Assembly (NCBI GenBank): GCA_007988745.1
Contig: BJUT01000023.1
Coordinates: forward strand, 1-57,979
Direction: 5' to 3'
From: Pseudoalteromonas atlantica
GTDB taxonomy: Bacteria > Pseudomonadota > Gammaproteobacteria > Enterobacterales > Alteromonadaceae
Length of the DNA: 57,979 nucleotides
Each line of letters begins with the position of its first letter. Position 1 is the stretch's first letter. The translations under genes and the position numbers were made by a program. Positions 36,282-46,787 of the stretch are shown one piece after another. The notes beneath the pieces are model-generated. The model saw nothing but the letters and a program-made list of their open reading frames with translations, was not told the DNA's origin and searched no databases.

Positions 36282-36716
36282 AACTAAGCCTTTTTATAAA
36301 AATTTGTTGTCAATCTAGCATCATTACGGCAAATGTAAACTAAGTACAGGACGTATGTCCGATGTTGAAAAATACTTATAAATGATGGCTTTATTCATTC
36401 ACATTGAATATTAAATCAAAGGCTTAAAGTTCGTTAAAAGGCGGGTGGTTGACTTGTTTATTGAGAGTCTATATGTATTGATTATGGTGATAATTTAAAT
36501 TTATCAATACGTGGTTTAAAGCGTTTTTAGTTATTTAATAACAAGCAGTTACGGTTTTATTTTGGCTTTATTTTAACGCCTTTTAAATAAGCGTGTAAAT
36601 AACGCTTGAACAATAAGTGAGCGTATAAGGCGTTATTTGCAAATAGGCCGATAATTTTAGTTTTTGCATAACTAATCAAAACCACATGAATAAAACACAC
36701 AAGTATAGGATTTATT
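36282..36716. other. divergent intergenic region, udp / arginase-family gene
   Basis: A 435-base AT-rich spacer with two divergent promoters expected. Inverted copies of AAATAACGC occur at 36597-36605 and 36630-36638, about 80 bases before the arginase-family gene, and could be an operator or leader stem. No gene is seen. Confidence 0.4.
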
Positions 36717-37826
36717 ATGAGCACACAATTTGACGCGTTTAAACGTAAAGTAGAGCACTGTTTATGTGCACCTGGCGATGGTGTATTTACAGTTAATACC
36801 GCGAAAGAGCGTAAAGCGGCATTACGTAATAAATTGTATGGGCAAAGCGAAAATGTTGATGTTTTGTGGCGCGATTCTTTAACACAATTACCCGAATCTC
36901 CTCACAAAGCGGTTATGTTAGGTATTAGCTCAGATTGTGGCGGCGGTATTTTACGTGGAGCAAACTGGGGGCCATTATTTTTACGCTCAGCCTTGATTGA
37001 TCAGCAAACCCAGTGCCGCTCTTTTGATTTAGGTGATGTACGCGTTATCCCGCATTTATTACATGATAAATACTTAAACGACGCCACTATTTCAAACTGC
37101 CAAAAAGCCCTATACGGCGATAAAAACGATGATTACTACGTAAGCCCGCTTTCTATTACCGAAGATGTGTGTGACAGCTTTTACGCCACATTTAAAGATA
37201 AAGGCATATTTGGGATTGGGGGCGATCACTCAATTAGCTACCCGCTAACTAAAGCGTATTTAAAAGCTAAGCGCGAGCAAGGCAAACGTACCGCTATTAT
37301 TCATTTTGATGCGCATACCGATTTATTAGTAGAGCGCTTAGGGATAGATTTATGCTTTGGCTCGTGGTGTACGCATATATTAGAGTTTTTACCTGCACCG
37401 CATCATTTAATCCAGTTTGGTATTCGCTCAAGCGGTAAACCTAAATCGCACTGGGAAAGCACCTTTGGTGTAAAACAACATTGGGCTAATGAAATTATAG
37501 AGCGTGGTGCAAAAGCGGTTGCAGATGAAACCATTGCGCAGCTTAAAGCCGATAACGTAGATGAAGTGTATGTAAGCTTTGACATAGATGCACTCGATGC
37601 CGAATTTGCCTCAGCCACGGGCACACCAGAAGATAACGGCTTAACCCCGCAACATGCACTGGATATTTTACAAGCTATTGCCGATGAGTTTCCAATTACT
37701 GGCGCCGACATGATGGAAATAGCGCCATTTACCGACAGCTCATTAGTAGGCCAAGCAAGTTCAGAAACAACATTACGTGAAGGCGCTAAAATTTCAGCGT
37801 TCTTAATTAGTGCAATGAATAAATAG
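36717..37826 (+). CDS. arginase/agmatinase family ureohydrolase
   Basis: A 369-residue ureohydrolase. The two-manganese site is complete: H171 of GGDHS, D198, H200 and D202 of DAHTD, and D289 and D291 of SFDIDALD. Arginase, agmatinase, formimidoylglutamase and guanidinobutyrase share this fold, and sequence alone by eye does not separate them. An N-terminal extension of about 60 residues precedes the catalytic domain. The next gene is unrelated. Start has an AGGA site. Confidence 0.86.
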   Translation: MSTQFDAFKRKVEHCLCAPGDGVFTVNTAKERKAALRNKLYGQSENVDVLWRDSLTQLPESPHKAVMLGISSDCGGGILRGANWGPLFLRSALIDQQTQCRSFDLGDVRVIPHLLHDKYLNDATISNCQKALYGDKNDDYYVSPLSITEDVCDSFYATFKDKGIFGIGGDHSISYPLTKAYLKAKREQGKRTAIIHFDAHTDLLVERLGIDLCFGSWCTHILEFLPAPHHLIQFGIRSSGKPKSHWESTFGVKQHWANEIIERGAKAVADETIAQLKADNVDEVYVSFDIDALDAEFASATGTPEDNGLTPQHALDILQAIADEFPITGADMMEIAPFTDSSLVGQASSETTLREGAKISAFLISAMNK

Positions 37827-37847
37827 CAATTTAGTCTTTAAAAAAAT

Positions 37848-37873
37848 CTAGTCCTATCAGCGTATAGGGCTAG
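37848..37873 (+). terminator. possible terminator after the arginase-family gene
   Basis: A ten-base stem CTAGTCCTAT / ATAGGGCTAG with one G-T pair and a six-base loop. It lacks a good T-run, so termination is uncertain. Confidence 0.4.
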
Positions 37874-37946
37874 GTTAAAAACTAGCGGTTCGGTTACCCT
37901 CGGCTATAGTTGGTGTATATCTGTTTTAGTTTTGAGGCGAAGCTAA

Positions 37947-38657
37947 ATGAAGCTGTACTTATTTTTGTTGTGTTTTGCATGCATAAGGCTCAATGCAGCT
38001 GAAATTACAATAGTGACCGAAGTATTCCCCGATTTTCAATACATTGACGAAAACAACCAACTTGCAGGGCGCTCTGTAGATAAAGTGAGAAACGCGCTCG
38101 CCAATACAGATATTAAATACACTATGTTAGCGCATAGTTGGGCTGTGTCTTATAACGCAGTATTAAGAGATACGAATACCTGTATATTTTCTATTGTAAG
38201 GTTACCTAAGCGAGAAGATAAGTTTAGCTGGGTGGCTGAGCTTGAAAGTTTTGACTCTGCTATTTATGCCCTTAAATCACGAAACATTCGCTTAAAAACG
38301 CTTAACGACGCTAAAAAATATAAAACAGCGGTGCTTAGGGATAATTTTAGCCACCATTATTTGCTAGAGCGTGGCTTTAGTGAGGCTAAAAACTTATTGA
38401 TAATTGATAGCTTAGACAAAATAGATAAATTAATAAGTACACGGCATGATATTCTCGACTTTGTTATTTTAAGTAAAAAACAATTTAACTACCGCGCACA
38501 GTTTGAGCCAAAGCTTAAATTATTAGAGCCTATATTTACGCTCAATACACAACACTCCCCCCTTTACTTTGCGTGTAATAAAAACATGCCGCAAAGCCTA
38601 CAAGATAGACTTGCGCTGGCATTCGATGAAGCAAAAAAGAAAAATAAACAACGCTAA
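37947..38657 (+). CDS. periplasmic substrate-binding protein, orphan
   Basis: A 236-residue protein with a signal peptide of about 17 residues (CIRLNA-AE) and a family 3 binding-protein pattern (VFPDFQYIDENNQLAGRSVDKV). It is the second orphan binding protein in the window and is not closely similar to the one at 10634-11428. No transport partner is adjacent, so the ligand is unknown. Confidence 0.72.
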   Translation: MKLYLFLLCFACIRLNAAEITIVTEVFPDFQYIDENNQLAGRSVDKVRNALANTDIKYTMLAHSWAVSYNAVLRDTNTCIFSIVRLPKREDKFSWVAELESFDSAIYALKSRNIRLKTLNDAKKYKTAVLRDNFSHHYLLERGFSEAKNLLIIDSLDKIDKLISTRHDILDFVILSKKQFNYRAQFEPKLKLLEPIFTLNTQHSPLYFACNKNMPQSLQDRLALAFDEAKKKNKQR

Positions 38658-38772
38658 TTCAATGGCTTATTAATTAATCCTGTAAAAGCATAAATATAAA
38701 TTGCCGCGTTTAAAAAAGCGTCTATAATCAGCTGCTTTTTATTGAAAAAGCGCTAACTTTTTGGAGCGTTAA

Positions 38773-40053
38773 ATGGGTGATTTAATCGGGATTAGCTTAT
38801 TGATCTTGATCAGTGCGTTGTTTGCCATGTCGGAAATTGCTATTGCAGCGTCGCGTAAAATTAAACTGCGGGTAATGGCTGATGAAGGCAGTGATAACGC
38901 GGCCGCGGTATTAAAACTGCAAGAAAACCCTGGGGCGTTTTTTGCGATGATCCAAATTGCCTTAAACGCGATTGCTATTTTAGGCGGAATAGTAGGCGAA
39001 CAAGCGCTATCGCCTTATGTACAAAGTATCTTGGTGCTTTTTTATCAAGGTGTACACCTTGAAAAAATTAGCTTTTTATTTTCGTTTTTTACCATTACCT
39101 CGCTGTTTATATTATTTGCCGATTTAATGCCAAAGCGTTTAGCGATGATCATGCCCGAAGCGGTGGCTGTGCGTGTGGTAACAATAATGCGATGGGTTAC
39201 TTTTGCACTTACGCCATTAGTAATGTTTTTTAATGGTTTAACTAATTTTGTACTGCGTTTATTTAAAGTACCCGCAGAGCGAGAAGATATTGTTACCACC
39301 GAAGACATTGTGGCGATGATGGATGCGGGCGCAGAATACGGCAGCTTACAACAACAAGAGTATGAGCTAATTGGCAATGTGTTTGAACTTGAAGCACGCT
39401 TTTTATCAAGTGTAATGACCCCACGCGACCAAATAGTTTATTTTGACTTAAATGAAAGCAGCCACGATATAGCCACCAAAATTATTGAAAACCCCCATAA
39501 TCATTTTTTAGTGGTGTCGGGAAATTTAGATAAATTACGCGGCTCTGTTGAATCAAAAGATATACTACGACAAGTACTAAAAGGTGAGCCAGCTAATATT
39601 GAGCAAGAGCTGATTGAAACAGACGTGTTTTATTTACCTGAAACCCTAAGCCTGTCTGAGGCACTAAATGCATTTAAAAGTGCTGCAAAACCGTTTGCTG
39701 TGGTAGTAAATGAATATGCCTTGTTAGTCGGTATTGTTACCGTAAAAGATTTAATGAAAGGGTTTATGGGAGATTTAATTACCCATCAAGGCGATGAACT
39801 TATTATTGCCCGCGATGAGCACTCATGGTTAGTGGATGGCTTAACCCCGATTTCTGATTTAGCAAAAGTATTAGGCATTGAAGAGTTTCCCGATCAAATG
39901 CACTTTGAAACCGTGGCTGGCTTTTTAATATACACAATGAAGCGTATACCTAAACGTGCTGAGCACTTTACCTTTAATGGCTTTAAATTTGAGGTGGTTG
40001 ATGTTGAGGGCATAAGGGTTGAGCAATTATTGGTGTCTCGTATAAGTAAATAG
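38773..40053 (+). CDS. paeA: CNNM/CBS membrane protein PaeA (YtfL)
   Basis: A 426-residue inner-membrane protein. An N-terminal CNNM domain of about 180 residues carries the membrane helices (SALFAMSEIAIAASRKIKL), a CBS pair spans about 205-330, and a CorC/HlyC-like C-terminal domain follows. It matches E. coli PaeA (YtfL) closely along its whole length by memory, including NEYALLVGIVT and LTPISD-type segments. PaeA is reported to export cadaverine and putrescine. The transport direction here is taken from that family. Confidence 0.87.
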   Translation: MGDLIGISLLILISALFAMSEIAIAASRKIKLRVMADEGSDNAAAVLKLQENPGAFFAMIQIALNAIAILGGIVGEQALSPYVQSILVLFYQGVHLEKISFLFSFFTITSLFILFADLMPKRLAMIMPEAVAVRVVTIMRWVTFALTPLVMFFNGLTNFVLRLFKVPAEREDIVTTEDIVAMMDAGAEYGSLQQQEYELIGNVFELEARFLSSVMTPRDQIVYFDLNESSHDIATKIIENPHNHFLVVSGNLDKLRGSVESKDILRQVLKGEPANIEQELIETDVFYLPETLSLSEALNAFKSAAKPFAVVVNEYALLVGIVTVKDLMKGFMGDLITHQGDELIIARDEHSWLVDGLTPISDLAKVLGIEEFPDQMHFETVAGFLIYTMKRIPKRAEHFTFNGFKFEVVDVEGIRVEQLLVSRISK

Positions 40054-40069
40054 TTATAAATTTGTATTA

Positions 40070-40094
40070 AAGCCAAGCTTAGCTTGGCTTTTTT
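40070..40094 (+). terminator. paeA terminator
   Basis: A nine-base stem AAGCCAAGC / GCTTGGCTT, three-base loop and a six-T tail, about 15 bases after the stop. Confidence 0.9.
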
Positions 40095-40263
40095 GTTGCA
40101 GGTTAATAAATAACGCACCGCAATAAAGTTTATTTTTCATACTTATCCGTTTTATTTTTCATCAAGTTAACACCTTCTACAACCTATGGCGTAGTTTAAT
40201 TTTGCAACTGTAAGTTAGTGTAAATTTGCACCCGTTTTAATTTATTCTCGTTTAGATTTACTT

Positions 40264-40283
40264 TAGAATGATCGTTCACTCTA
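40264..40283. promoter_or_regulatory. candidate TetR operator upstream of the RND operon
   Basis: Two half-sites TAGAATGATC and GTTCACTCTA form an imperfect palindrome with 8 of 10 paired positions, about 30 bases before the first efflux gene. Its size and position suit a TetR-type repressor, most simply the one encoded after the operon. Confidence 0.55.
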
Positions 40284-40311
40284 GACATAAATAGACTAAA
40301 AGGTATTTAAC

Positions 40312-41481
40312 ATGCAGCGTTCTCGCATCGCTTTATTTGTATTAACAGCCCTCGTTGGATCTGTTGCTTTAACAGGTTGCGACCAAGCAGCTGACTCGCA
40401 ACAAGCTTCAGCTCCACAAGCAGTACCTGTTGGTGTAATTACATTAAAAAGCCAAGCGCTTACACTAAAAAAGGAGCTTCCCGGTCGCATTAGTGCTTTT
40501 CAAATTGCGGAAATCCGCCCGCAAGTAAGTGGCATTGTGCAATCGCGTTTATTTAAAGAAGGTGCTCAAGTTAAGCAAGGCCAAGCGCTTTATCAAATTG
40601 ACCCCGCTACGTTTGAAGCTGACCTAGCAGCAAGCGAAGCAGCTGTTGCCCGCGCTGAGGCAAGTATTGCCAGCACTAAATCAAAAGCGTCGCGTTATAG
40701 CGAGCTTTTAAAAATTAAAGCCGTAAGTCAGCAAGACTTTGACGAAGCAGATGCAGCGCAAAAGCAAGCACAAGCAGAGCTATTAACGGCGAAAGCACAG
40801 CTTAAATCGGCGCAAATTAACCTAGACTACAGCCATGTATCTTCTCCAATAAGTGGCCAAATTAGTAAATCGAGCGTTACTGTTGGTGCGCTTGTTAGCG
40901 CTAATCAAACAACAGCACTGGCAACAGTGACCCAGCTTGACCCTATTTATGTTGATTTAACCCAATCAAGCAACGAGCTAACTCAACTTAAAAAAGCTAT
41001 TTCTTCAGGTTCATTGAGCGTTGATTCACAATCGCAAACAGATGTTGAACTGCAAATGGAAGATGGCTCAACTTACCCACTTAAAGGCACGTTACAGTTC
41101 TCTGAAGTGACTGTAGACCCAAGCACAGGGTCGGTTACTTTACGCGCTAAATTCCCAAATCCTGATAAGTTATTATTACCGGGTATGTATGCACGTGCCT
41201 CTGTGGTTGAGGGCGTAAAACAAGACGCTATTTTAGTGCCGCAACGTGGGGTTAGCCGTAATACAAAAGGCGAGCCAACAGCCATGGTTGTTAGCAAAGA
41301 AAACACCGTTGAAAGCCGCGTTTTAAAAGTAGACAGAACGATTGGTTCAAACTGGTTAGTAACCGACGGGCTAAGCGATGGCGATAAAGTGATTATTGAA
41401 GGGTTACAAAAAATTCGCCCTGGGGCCCCGGTAACGCCGACTGAAGTTTCACCATCAGCAACTGCTGACAAAGCGCAATAA
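40312..41481 (+). CDS. RND efflux periplasmic adaptor (AcrA-like)
   Basis: A 389-residue membrane fusion protein. A lipobox LTGC puts the lipidated Cys at residue 23, followed by the biotinyl/lipoyl hairpin (GIVQSRLFKEGAQVKQGQALYQIDP), an alpha-hairpin of Ala-rich coiled coil and a beta-barrel domain (PGMYARASVVEG). It links the inner-membrane pump with the outer-membrane channel. First gene of a three-gene operon. Confidence 0.95.
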   Translation: MQRSRIALFVLTALVGSVALTGCDQAADSQQASAPQAVPVGVITLKSQALTLKKELPGRISAFQIAEIRPQVSGIVQSRLFKEGAQVKQGQALYQIDPATFEADLAASEAAVARAEASIASTKSKASRYSELLKIKAVSQQDFDEADAAQKQAQAELLTAKAQLKSAQINLDYSHVSSPISGQISKSSVTVGALVSANQTTALATVTQLDPIYVDLTQSSNELTQLKKAISSGSLSVDSQSQTDVELQMEDGSTYPLKGTLQFSEVTVDPSTGSVTLRAKFPNPDKLLLPGMYARASVVEGVKQDAILVPQRGVSRNTKGEPTAMVVSKENTVESRVLKVDRTIGSNWLVTDGLSDGDKVIIEGLQKIRPGAPVTPTEVSPSATADKAQ

Positions 41482-41493
41482 CGGAGAGTTTTA

Positions 41494-44400
41494 ATGTCAC
41501 GATTTTTTATCGACAGACCCATCTTTGCATGGGTACTTGCTATCGTGGTTATGCTTGCAGGTGTTTTAGCTATTCAAAGTTTACCAATAGCTCAGTACCC
41601 GTCAATTGCCCCGCCGGCAATTAGTATTACTGCAACATACCCGGGCGCATCAGCACGTACCCTAGAGGATACGGTTACCCAAGTTATAGAGCAAAAAATG
41701 AAAGGCCTTGATGGTTTGCTATATATGTCATCGACTTCTGAGTCGAGTGGCTCAGCAACCCTTACGCTTTCATTTAGCGCCGAAACTGACCCAGATATTG
41801 CACAGGTACAAGTGCAAAACAAGTTAGCCACAGCCACTCCTTTGCTACCTGAAGAAGTGCAAAGGCAAGGTGTATCGGTGGCTAAGTCTGCACGTAACTT
41901 TTTAATGGTACTGGGTTTTGTATCAAAAGATGGCAGCATGACGAATATCGATATTGGTGATTATGTGTCATCTAATGTTCAAGATATTGTTTCGCGTGTT
42001 GAAGGGGTAGGTGAGGTTCAGCTGTTTGGTTCTCAGTATGCTATGCGTATTTGGTTAGACCCAGCTAAGCTGCAAAACTACAAGTTAACCCCTGCTGATA
42101 TTAGTGCATCAATCAGTGCTCAAAACGCTCAAGTGTCTGCTGGGCAATTAGGCGGCATGCCTGCGATTGAAGGGCAGCAACTTAATGCTACCGTTACTGC
42201 ACAAAGCCGTTTACAAACAGCAAAAGAGTTTGAAGACATTATAGTTAAGGCAAACGCCGATGGCTCGTTTGTACGCCTTGAAGATGTAGCCCGTGTAGAG
42301 CTTGGTGGTGAAAGCTATCGTGTTGTAGCGCGTTACGATGGACAACCAGCATCGGGCTTAGGTATTAAGCTTGCCAGTGGGGCAAATGCACTCGATACCG
42401 CAGAAGGTGTAAAAGCTGCTATTGAAGAGTTAAAAGCGTTTTTTCCTGAAGGCTTAGATGTTGTTGTTCCTTATGATACTACTCCGTTTGTTTCGTTATC
42501 AATTGAAAAAGTAGTGCATACATTAATAGAAGCGGTTGTGCTGGTATTTGTTGTTATGTATCTGTTTTTACAAAACTTCCGCGCTACGCTTATTCCAACT
42601 ATAGCTGTGCCTGTGGTGTTGTTAGGTACTTTTGGTATTTTGTACGCGTTTGGCTATTCAATAAATACATTAACCATGTTTGCGATGGTACTTGCCATAG
42701 GTCTACTGGTTGATGATGCGATTGTTGTAGTAGAAAACGTTGAGCGTGTAATGAGTGAAGAAAAACTCTCTGCGCTTGAAGCAACACGTAAATCGATGGA
42801 TGAAATTAAAGGCGCGCTAGTAGGTATTGCCATGGTGCTGTCGGCTGTATTTATTCCGATGGCGTTCTTTAGTGGGTCTACCGGTGTTATTTATCGTCAG
42901 TTTTCTATTACGCTGGTATCAGCAATGGGGCTCTCGGTATTAGTAGCACTTATTTTAACACCTGCATTGTGTGCCACGCTTTTAAAGCCTAGCCACGTGC
43001 ATGATAATAGCTCGATGTTTGGCCGTTTTTTCAGTGGTTTTAACCGCGGGTTTGATAAAACAAATGCCGGCGCGCAAAGTTTTGTAAGCCGTATGATCCG
43101 CTTATCTAAGCGCTACCTTTTATGTTATGGCCTTATTGTTGCGGGCATGGTGTATATCTTTTCAAGCCTACCTACAGCGTTTTTACCTGATGAAGACCAA
43201 GGTATTTTGTTTAACCAGGTTTCACTGCCTGCAGGCTCAACTACCGAAGAAACATTAGAAGTGGTTAAAAAAGTAGAAAACCACTATTTAAACGATCAAT
43301 CTGAAGCTGTTAACGGTATTTTTACGGTAACCGGATTTAGCTTTGCAGGTTCTGGTCAAAACTCAGCAATAGGGTTTGTAAACTTTAAGCATTGGGATGA
43401 GCGCGAACGTGATGATTTATCTGTGCAAGGTGTGGCAGGTAAAGCAATGGGCTATTTCTCAACGATTAAAGAAGCGTTTGTGTTTGCTTTCCCGCCGCCA
43501 GCCATTGTTGAGCTAGGTACTGCAAATGGTTTTAATATTTTCTTACAAGACAGGGTTGGACTTGGCCACGATGTTTTATTAGCAGCGCGTAATCAATTAC
43601 TTGGTTTAGCGAGTCAAAGCCCAATTTTGGCGGGTGTACGCCCTAACGGACAAGAAGATATGCCCGAGCTGCAACTTGATGTTGACCTTGCTAAAGCACA
43701 AGCACTGGGTGTGTCTCAGGCTGATATTAACAGCACGCTATCAACTGCGTGGGGTAGTAGTTACGTTAATGACTTTATTGACCGTGGCCGCGTTAAAAAG
43801 GTCTACCTACAAGGTGAAGCGCAAGGACGTATGGTGCCAGAGGATTTAAACAAGTGGTATGTACGTAATGACAGCGGCGATATGGTGCCATTTTCAGCCT
43901 TTGCAAGTTCGTATTGGACCTATGGTTCACCACGTCTTGAGCGTTATAACGGCTTTTCAGCAATGGAAATTCAAGGTACTGCTGCACCAGGTTACAGTAC
44001 TGGCCAAGCAATGGATGAAATGGAGCGCTTAGTTAAACAACTTCCTAATGGAATTGCCTCTGAGTGGACGGGTATTTCGTTTCAAGAGCGCTCTAGCAGT
44101 GGCCAAGCCCCGTTACTTTACGGTTTATCGCTATTGTTTGTATTTTTATGTTTAGCAGCGCTTTATGAAAGCTGGTCTGTACCGTTTGCGGTTATGCTTA
44201 TTGTGCCATTAGGTATATTTGGTGCGACGGTTGCCGCGGTAATGGCAGGTTTATCTAATGATATTTACCTTCAGGTAGGTTTATTAACCACCATAGGATT
44301 AGCCTCTAAAAATGCAATATTAATCGTAGAATTTGCGATTCATAAAATGCAAGAAGGTCTAGGGTTAGTCGATGCGGCTATTGCAGCAGTACGCTTACGC

Positions 44401-44628
44401 TTACGTCCAATATTAATGACCTCAATGGCCTTTATTTGTGGTGTTATACCGCTTGCTATTGCCTCAAGTGCCGGTTCAGGTGCGCAAAATGCACTGGGTA
44501 TTTCGATTATAGGTGGTACGCTTGCCTCTTCTATTTTAGTGGTGGTATTTGTGCCGTTATTCTTTGTTTTAGTTCGTCGTGTATTTCCAATGAAAAACAC
44601 CGACGATAAGAAGGAGAGCGCACAATGA
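41494..44628 (+). CDS. RND efflux inner-membrane pump (AcrB-like)
   Basis: A 1044-residue proton-driven multidrug pump of the HAE1 family. It starts [17 protein letters not shown], has the [16 protein letters not shown] block with the paired Asp that carries protons, twelve membrane helices and two large periplasmic loops. Length equals E. coli AcrB. Substrates cannot be told from sequence. Its stop overlaps the next start by ATGA. Confidence 0.96.
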   Translation: MSRFFIDRPIFAWVLAIVVMLAGVLAIQSLPIAQYPSIAPPAISITATYPGASARTLEDTVTQVIEQKMKGLDGLLYMSSTSESSGSATLTLSFSAETDPDIAQVQVQNKLATATPLLPEEVQRQGVSVAKSARNFLMVLGFVSKDGSMTNIDIGDYVSSNVQDIVSRVEGVGEVQLFGSQYAMRIWLDPAKLQNYKLTPADISASISAQNAQVSAGQLGGMPAIEGQQLNATVTAQSRLQTAKEFEDIIVKANADGSFVRLEDVARVELGGESYRVVARYDGQPASGLGIKLASGANALDTAEGVKAAIEELKAFFPEGLDVVVPYDTTPFVSLSIEKVVHTLIEAVVLVFVVMYLFLQNFRATLIPTIAVPVVLLGTFGILYAFGYSINTLTMFAMVLAIGLLVDDAIVVVENVERVMSEEKLSALEATRKSMDEIKGALVGIAMVLSAVFIPMAFFSGSTGVIYRQFSITLVSAMGLSVLVALILTPALCATLLKPSHVHDNSSMFGRFFSGFNRGFDKTNAGAQSFVSRMIRLSKRYLLCYGLIVAGMVYIFSSLPTAFLPDEDQGILFNQVSLPAGSTTEETLEVVKKVENHYLNDQSEAVNGIFTVTGFSFAGSGQNSAIGFVNFKHWDERERDDLSVQGVAGKAMGYFSTIKEAFVFAFPPPAIVELGTANGFNIFLQDRVGLGHDVLLAARNQLLGLASQSPILAGVRPNGQEDMPELQLDVDLAKAQALGVSQADINSTLSTAWGSSYVNDFIDRGRVKKVYLQGEAQGRMVPEDLNKWYVRNDSGDMVPFSAFASSYWTYGSPRLERYNGFSAMEIQGTAAPGYSTGQAMDEMERLVKQLPNGIASEWTGISFQERSSSGQAPLLYGLSLLFVFLCLAALYESWSVPFAVMLIVPLGIFGATVAAVMAGLSNDIYLQVGLLTTIGLASKNAILIVEFAIHKMQEGLGLVDAAIAAVRLRLRPILMTSMAFICGVIPLAIASSAGSGAQNALGISIIGGTLASSILVVVFVPLFFVLVRRVFPMKNTDDKKESAQ

Positions 44629-46040
44629 GCATTAAACGCTTCACTTTAAGCGCAATTACATTAGTTGTTTTAAGTGGCTGCCAACTTGCCCCTGAGCAAA
44701 AAGACCTTACTTTACCAGTGCCAGATACTTATGTATCTGACACTGAGCAAGCAGCAGCGCAGCAGTTACATTGGCAGCAATTTTTTAATGATGAAAAATT
44801 GCAAACCTTGATTAGCTTGAGCCTTGAGCATAATAAAGATATGCAAATAGCGGTATTAAATGTGCAGCGTGTACGCGGTTTATACCAAATTGAAGATTCG
44901 GGTTTATACCCTTCATTAGATTTTAATGGTGGGGCTACGCGCCAACGTTTACCGGCTGACTTAACCAGTACGGGTGAAGCAGGTATTAGCTCACAGTACA
45001 GCGCAACGGTCGGTATTACCTCTTATGAATTAGATATTTGGGGTAAGGTACGTAACCAGTCTGAGCAAGCCCTGCAAAACCTCTATAACACTGAGCTTAC
45101 ACAATACAGCACGCAAATTTCACTCATTGCTGAGCTTGCTAATGCTTGGTTAAACTACGCAACTGACTTACAGCTATTAGAGCTGGCTAAAGAAACATTA
45201 AGCTCGCAGCAGGAGTCGCTCTCGCTTACGCAAAAAAGCTTTGATTTAGGCGCTACATCGGCAATTACGCTTGAGCAGCTTAAAAGTACGGTTGCCACTG
45301 CAAAAGTAGATATAGCAACATATAAACGCTTGTTAAAACGTGATAAAAGCGCGTTAGATTTACTGGTAGGGCGCCCTGTATCGAGTGATTTATTACCGAC
45401 AAACTCGTTAACTAATTTACTGGATTTACCAGAAGTACCTGTTGGTTTACCCTCTGATTTATTAACGCAGCGCCCTGATATTAAAGCCGCTGAGCACGCT
45501 TTATTAGCCGCTAACGCGAATATTGGTATAGCGCGTGCGGCGTTTTACCCAAGCATTAGCTTAACCGCGACTGCGGGCAGTACGTCTAGCGATTTAAGTG
45601 GCTTGTTTGATTCAGGCTCAGGGACGTGGAGCTTTGTACCGTCAATCAACTTACCAATTTTTACTATGGGACGTAATCAGGCAAATCTTGATGTGGCAAA
45701 GGCCGATCAAGAAATTGCGGTGGCGACGTACCAGCAAAAAATTCAAAATGCGTTTCGTGAAACCGCCGATGCATTAGCAGATAGAGAAGGCTACAAAGAG
45801 CAACTTGATGCCCTCGATATGCTAATTAGTTCGCGTCAGCTAACGTACGATTTATCAAAAATGCGTTACGAAAAAGGCGCTGATAGCTACCTACAGGTAC
45901 TTGATGCACAGCGGACGTGGTACTCGGCTCAACAGCAGTTAATAACTGGTCAGCAGGCTTACCTTGCCAGCCAAATTAATTTGTATAAAGCTTTAGGTGG
46001 CGGCTGGAATATAGCTAAAACACCTGTGCAAGAGCAGTAA
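44625..46040 (+). CDS. RND efflux outer-membrane channel lipoprotein (OprM-like)
   Basis: A 471-residue TolC-fold channel of the NodT/OprM type, with a lipobox VLSGC (Cys at 19). Two repeats with long helices are visible, each with the TRP/RPDI-type end ([23 protein letters not shown]). It forms the exit duct of the tripartite pump. ATGA overlap with the pump gene shows tight coupling. Confidence 0.95.
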   Translation: MSIKRFTLSAITLVVLSGCQLAPEQKDLTLPVPDTYVSDTEQAAAQQLHWQQFFNDEKLQTLISLSLEHNKDMQIAVLNVQRVRGLYQIEDSGLYPSLDFNGGATRQRLPADLTSTGEAGISSQYSATVGITSYELDIWGKVRNQSEQALQNLYNTELTQYSTQISLIAELANAWLNYATDLQLLELAKETLSSQQESLSLTQKSFDLGATSAITLEQLKSTVATAKVDIATYKRLLKRDKSALDLLVGRPVSSDLLPTNSLTNLLDLPEVPVGLPSDLLTQRPDIKAAEHALLAANANIGIARAAFYPSISLTATAGSTSSDLSGLFDSGSGTWSFVPSINLPIFTMGRNQANLDVAKADQEIAVATYQQKIQNAFRETADALADREGYKEQLDALDMLISSRQLTYDLSKMRYEKGADSYLQVLDAQRTWYSAQQQLITGQQAYLASQINLYKALGGGWNIAKTPVQEQ

Positions 46041-46084
46041 AATGAAAGGTGTTGTTAAGTTAAGCTATGCAATGAGCTTACGCT

Positions 46085-46106
46085 GTATTAAGTATGCGCT
46101 TAATAC
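46085..46106. repeat. inverted repeat upstream of the TetR gene
   Basis: Perfect 8-base arms GTATTAAG and CTTAATAC with a 6-base spacer, 13 bases before the regulator's start codon. It may be an autoregulatory operator or a weak stem in the mRNA leader. It does not resemble the operator-like site at 40264. Confidence 0.5.
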
Positions 46107-46118
46107 CGGAGTAGGGTT

Positions 46119-46745
46119 ATGAGCACGAAAGCTAAAAGGCATACAGACCCAGCATTAGCACAAGCTAGGCGAGAGCAGGTGCTTAGTGCTGCCTCAGAGT
46201 GTTTTAAACGCAAGGGATATCATGGCGCAGGCATGGCCGAAATATCCCGTACGGCAGGCATGAGCGCTGGGCATATATATAACTACTTTGAAAGCAAAGA
46301 GGCAATAATTGAAAGTATTATTGCTAAAGACATGGAAGAAATGTTTTCTATCTTTCAGGAGTTTGAAGATCACCCTGGTGATGTTCTGCAAGCGCTTATA
46401 GATGGCTTAAACATTGGTGTACAAAGGCATATGGATACCGGTGCCTGTGTGGTTGATTTAGACATGATGGCGGAAGCGGGTCGCAATAGTAAAGTGGCCT
46501 CGCTTTTACGAGATATGGATATTCAAGCACGGGGGCGCATGCGTCAATTGCTCACCAGTGAACGTAGTGCACTTAAAGACACTGATGAACACGAACTTGA
46601 AAGCCGCATTAACGTAATTTTTTCGATGATGGCGGGGTTACTGCTTCGTAAGATGCTCTACCCTGAGCTCACCGAAGAAACGGTGTTAATCGCGCTAAGG
46701 CCTGCGATGAAAACCTTGCTAATGCCGTTTGATAAAACCAAGTAA
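46119..46745 (+). CDS. TetR family regulator of the RND operon
   Basis: A 208-residue TetR/AcrR repressor. The DNA-binding domain occupies about 15-65 (AAMSAG-type turn MSAGHIYNYFESKEAII), and a helical ligand domain follows. It is transcribed with, and 78 bases after, the efflux operon rather than divergently, so it likely works by sensing pump substrates and releasing the promoter. A GGAG site precedes the ATG. Confidence 0.9.
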   Translation: MSTKAKRHTDPALAQARREQVLSAASECFKRKGYHGAGMAEISRTAGMSAGHIYNYFESKEAIIESIIAKDMEEMFSIFQEFEDHPGDVLQALIDGLNIGVQRHMDTGACVVDLDMMAEAGRNSKVASLLRDMDIQARGRMRQLLTSERSALKDTDEHELESRINVIFSMMAGLLLRKMLYPELTEETVLIALRPAMKTLLMPFDKTK

Positions 46746-46754
46746 TAGAAAACT

Positions 46755-46782
46755 AAAAAGCGAGTCAAAAGGCTCGCTTTTT
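46755..46782. terminator. terminator between tetR and the HupE-like gene
   Basis: A stem AAAAAGCGAG / CTCGCTTTTT with an eight-base loop lies between two converging genes and can act in both directions. Confidence 0.85.
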
Positions 46783-46787
46783 TAATG

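Noticed and set aside
40226..40256. sigma-70 promoter TTGCAC ... TTTAGA upstream of the RND operon
   Set aside because: The 19-base spacer and weak -10 make it unconvincing; the operator-like palindrome is the better supported feature.
43634..43849. small plus-strand open frame inside the AcrB-like gene
   Set aside because: It is a shadow frame within an intact pump gene.
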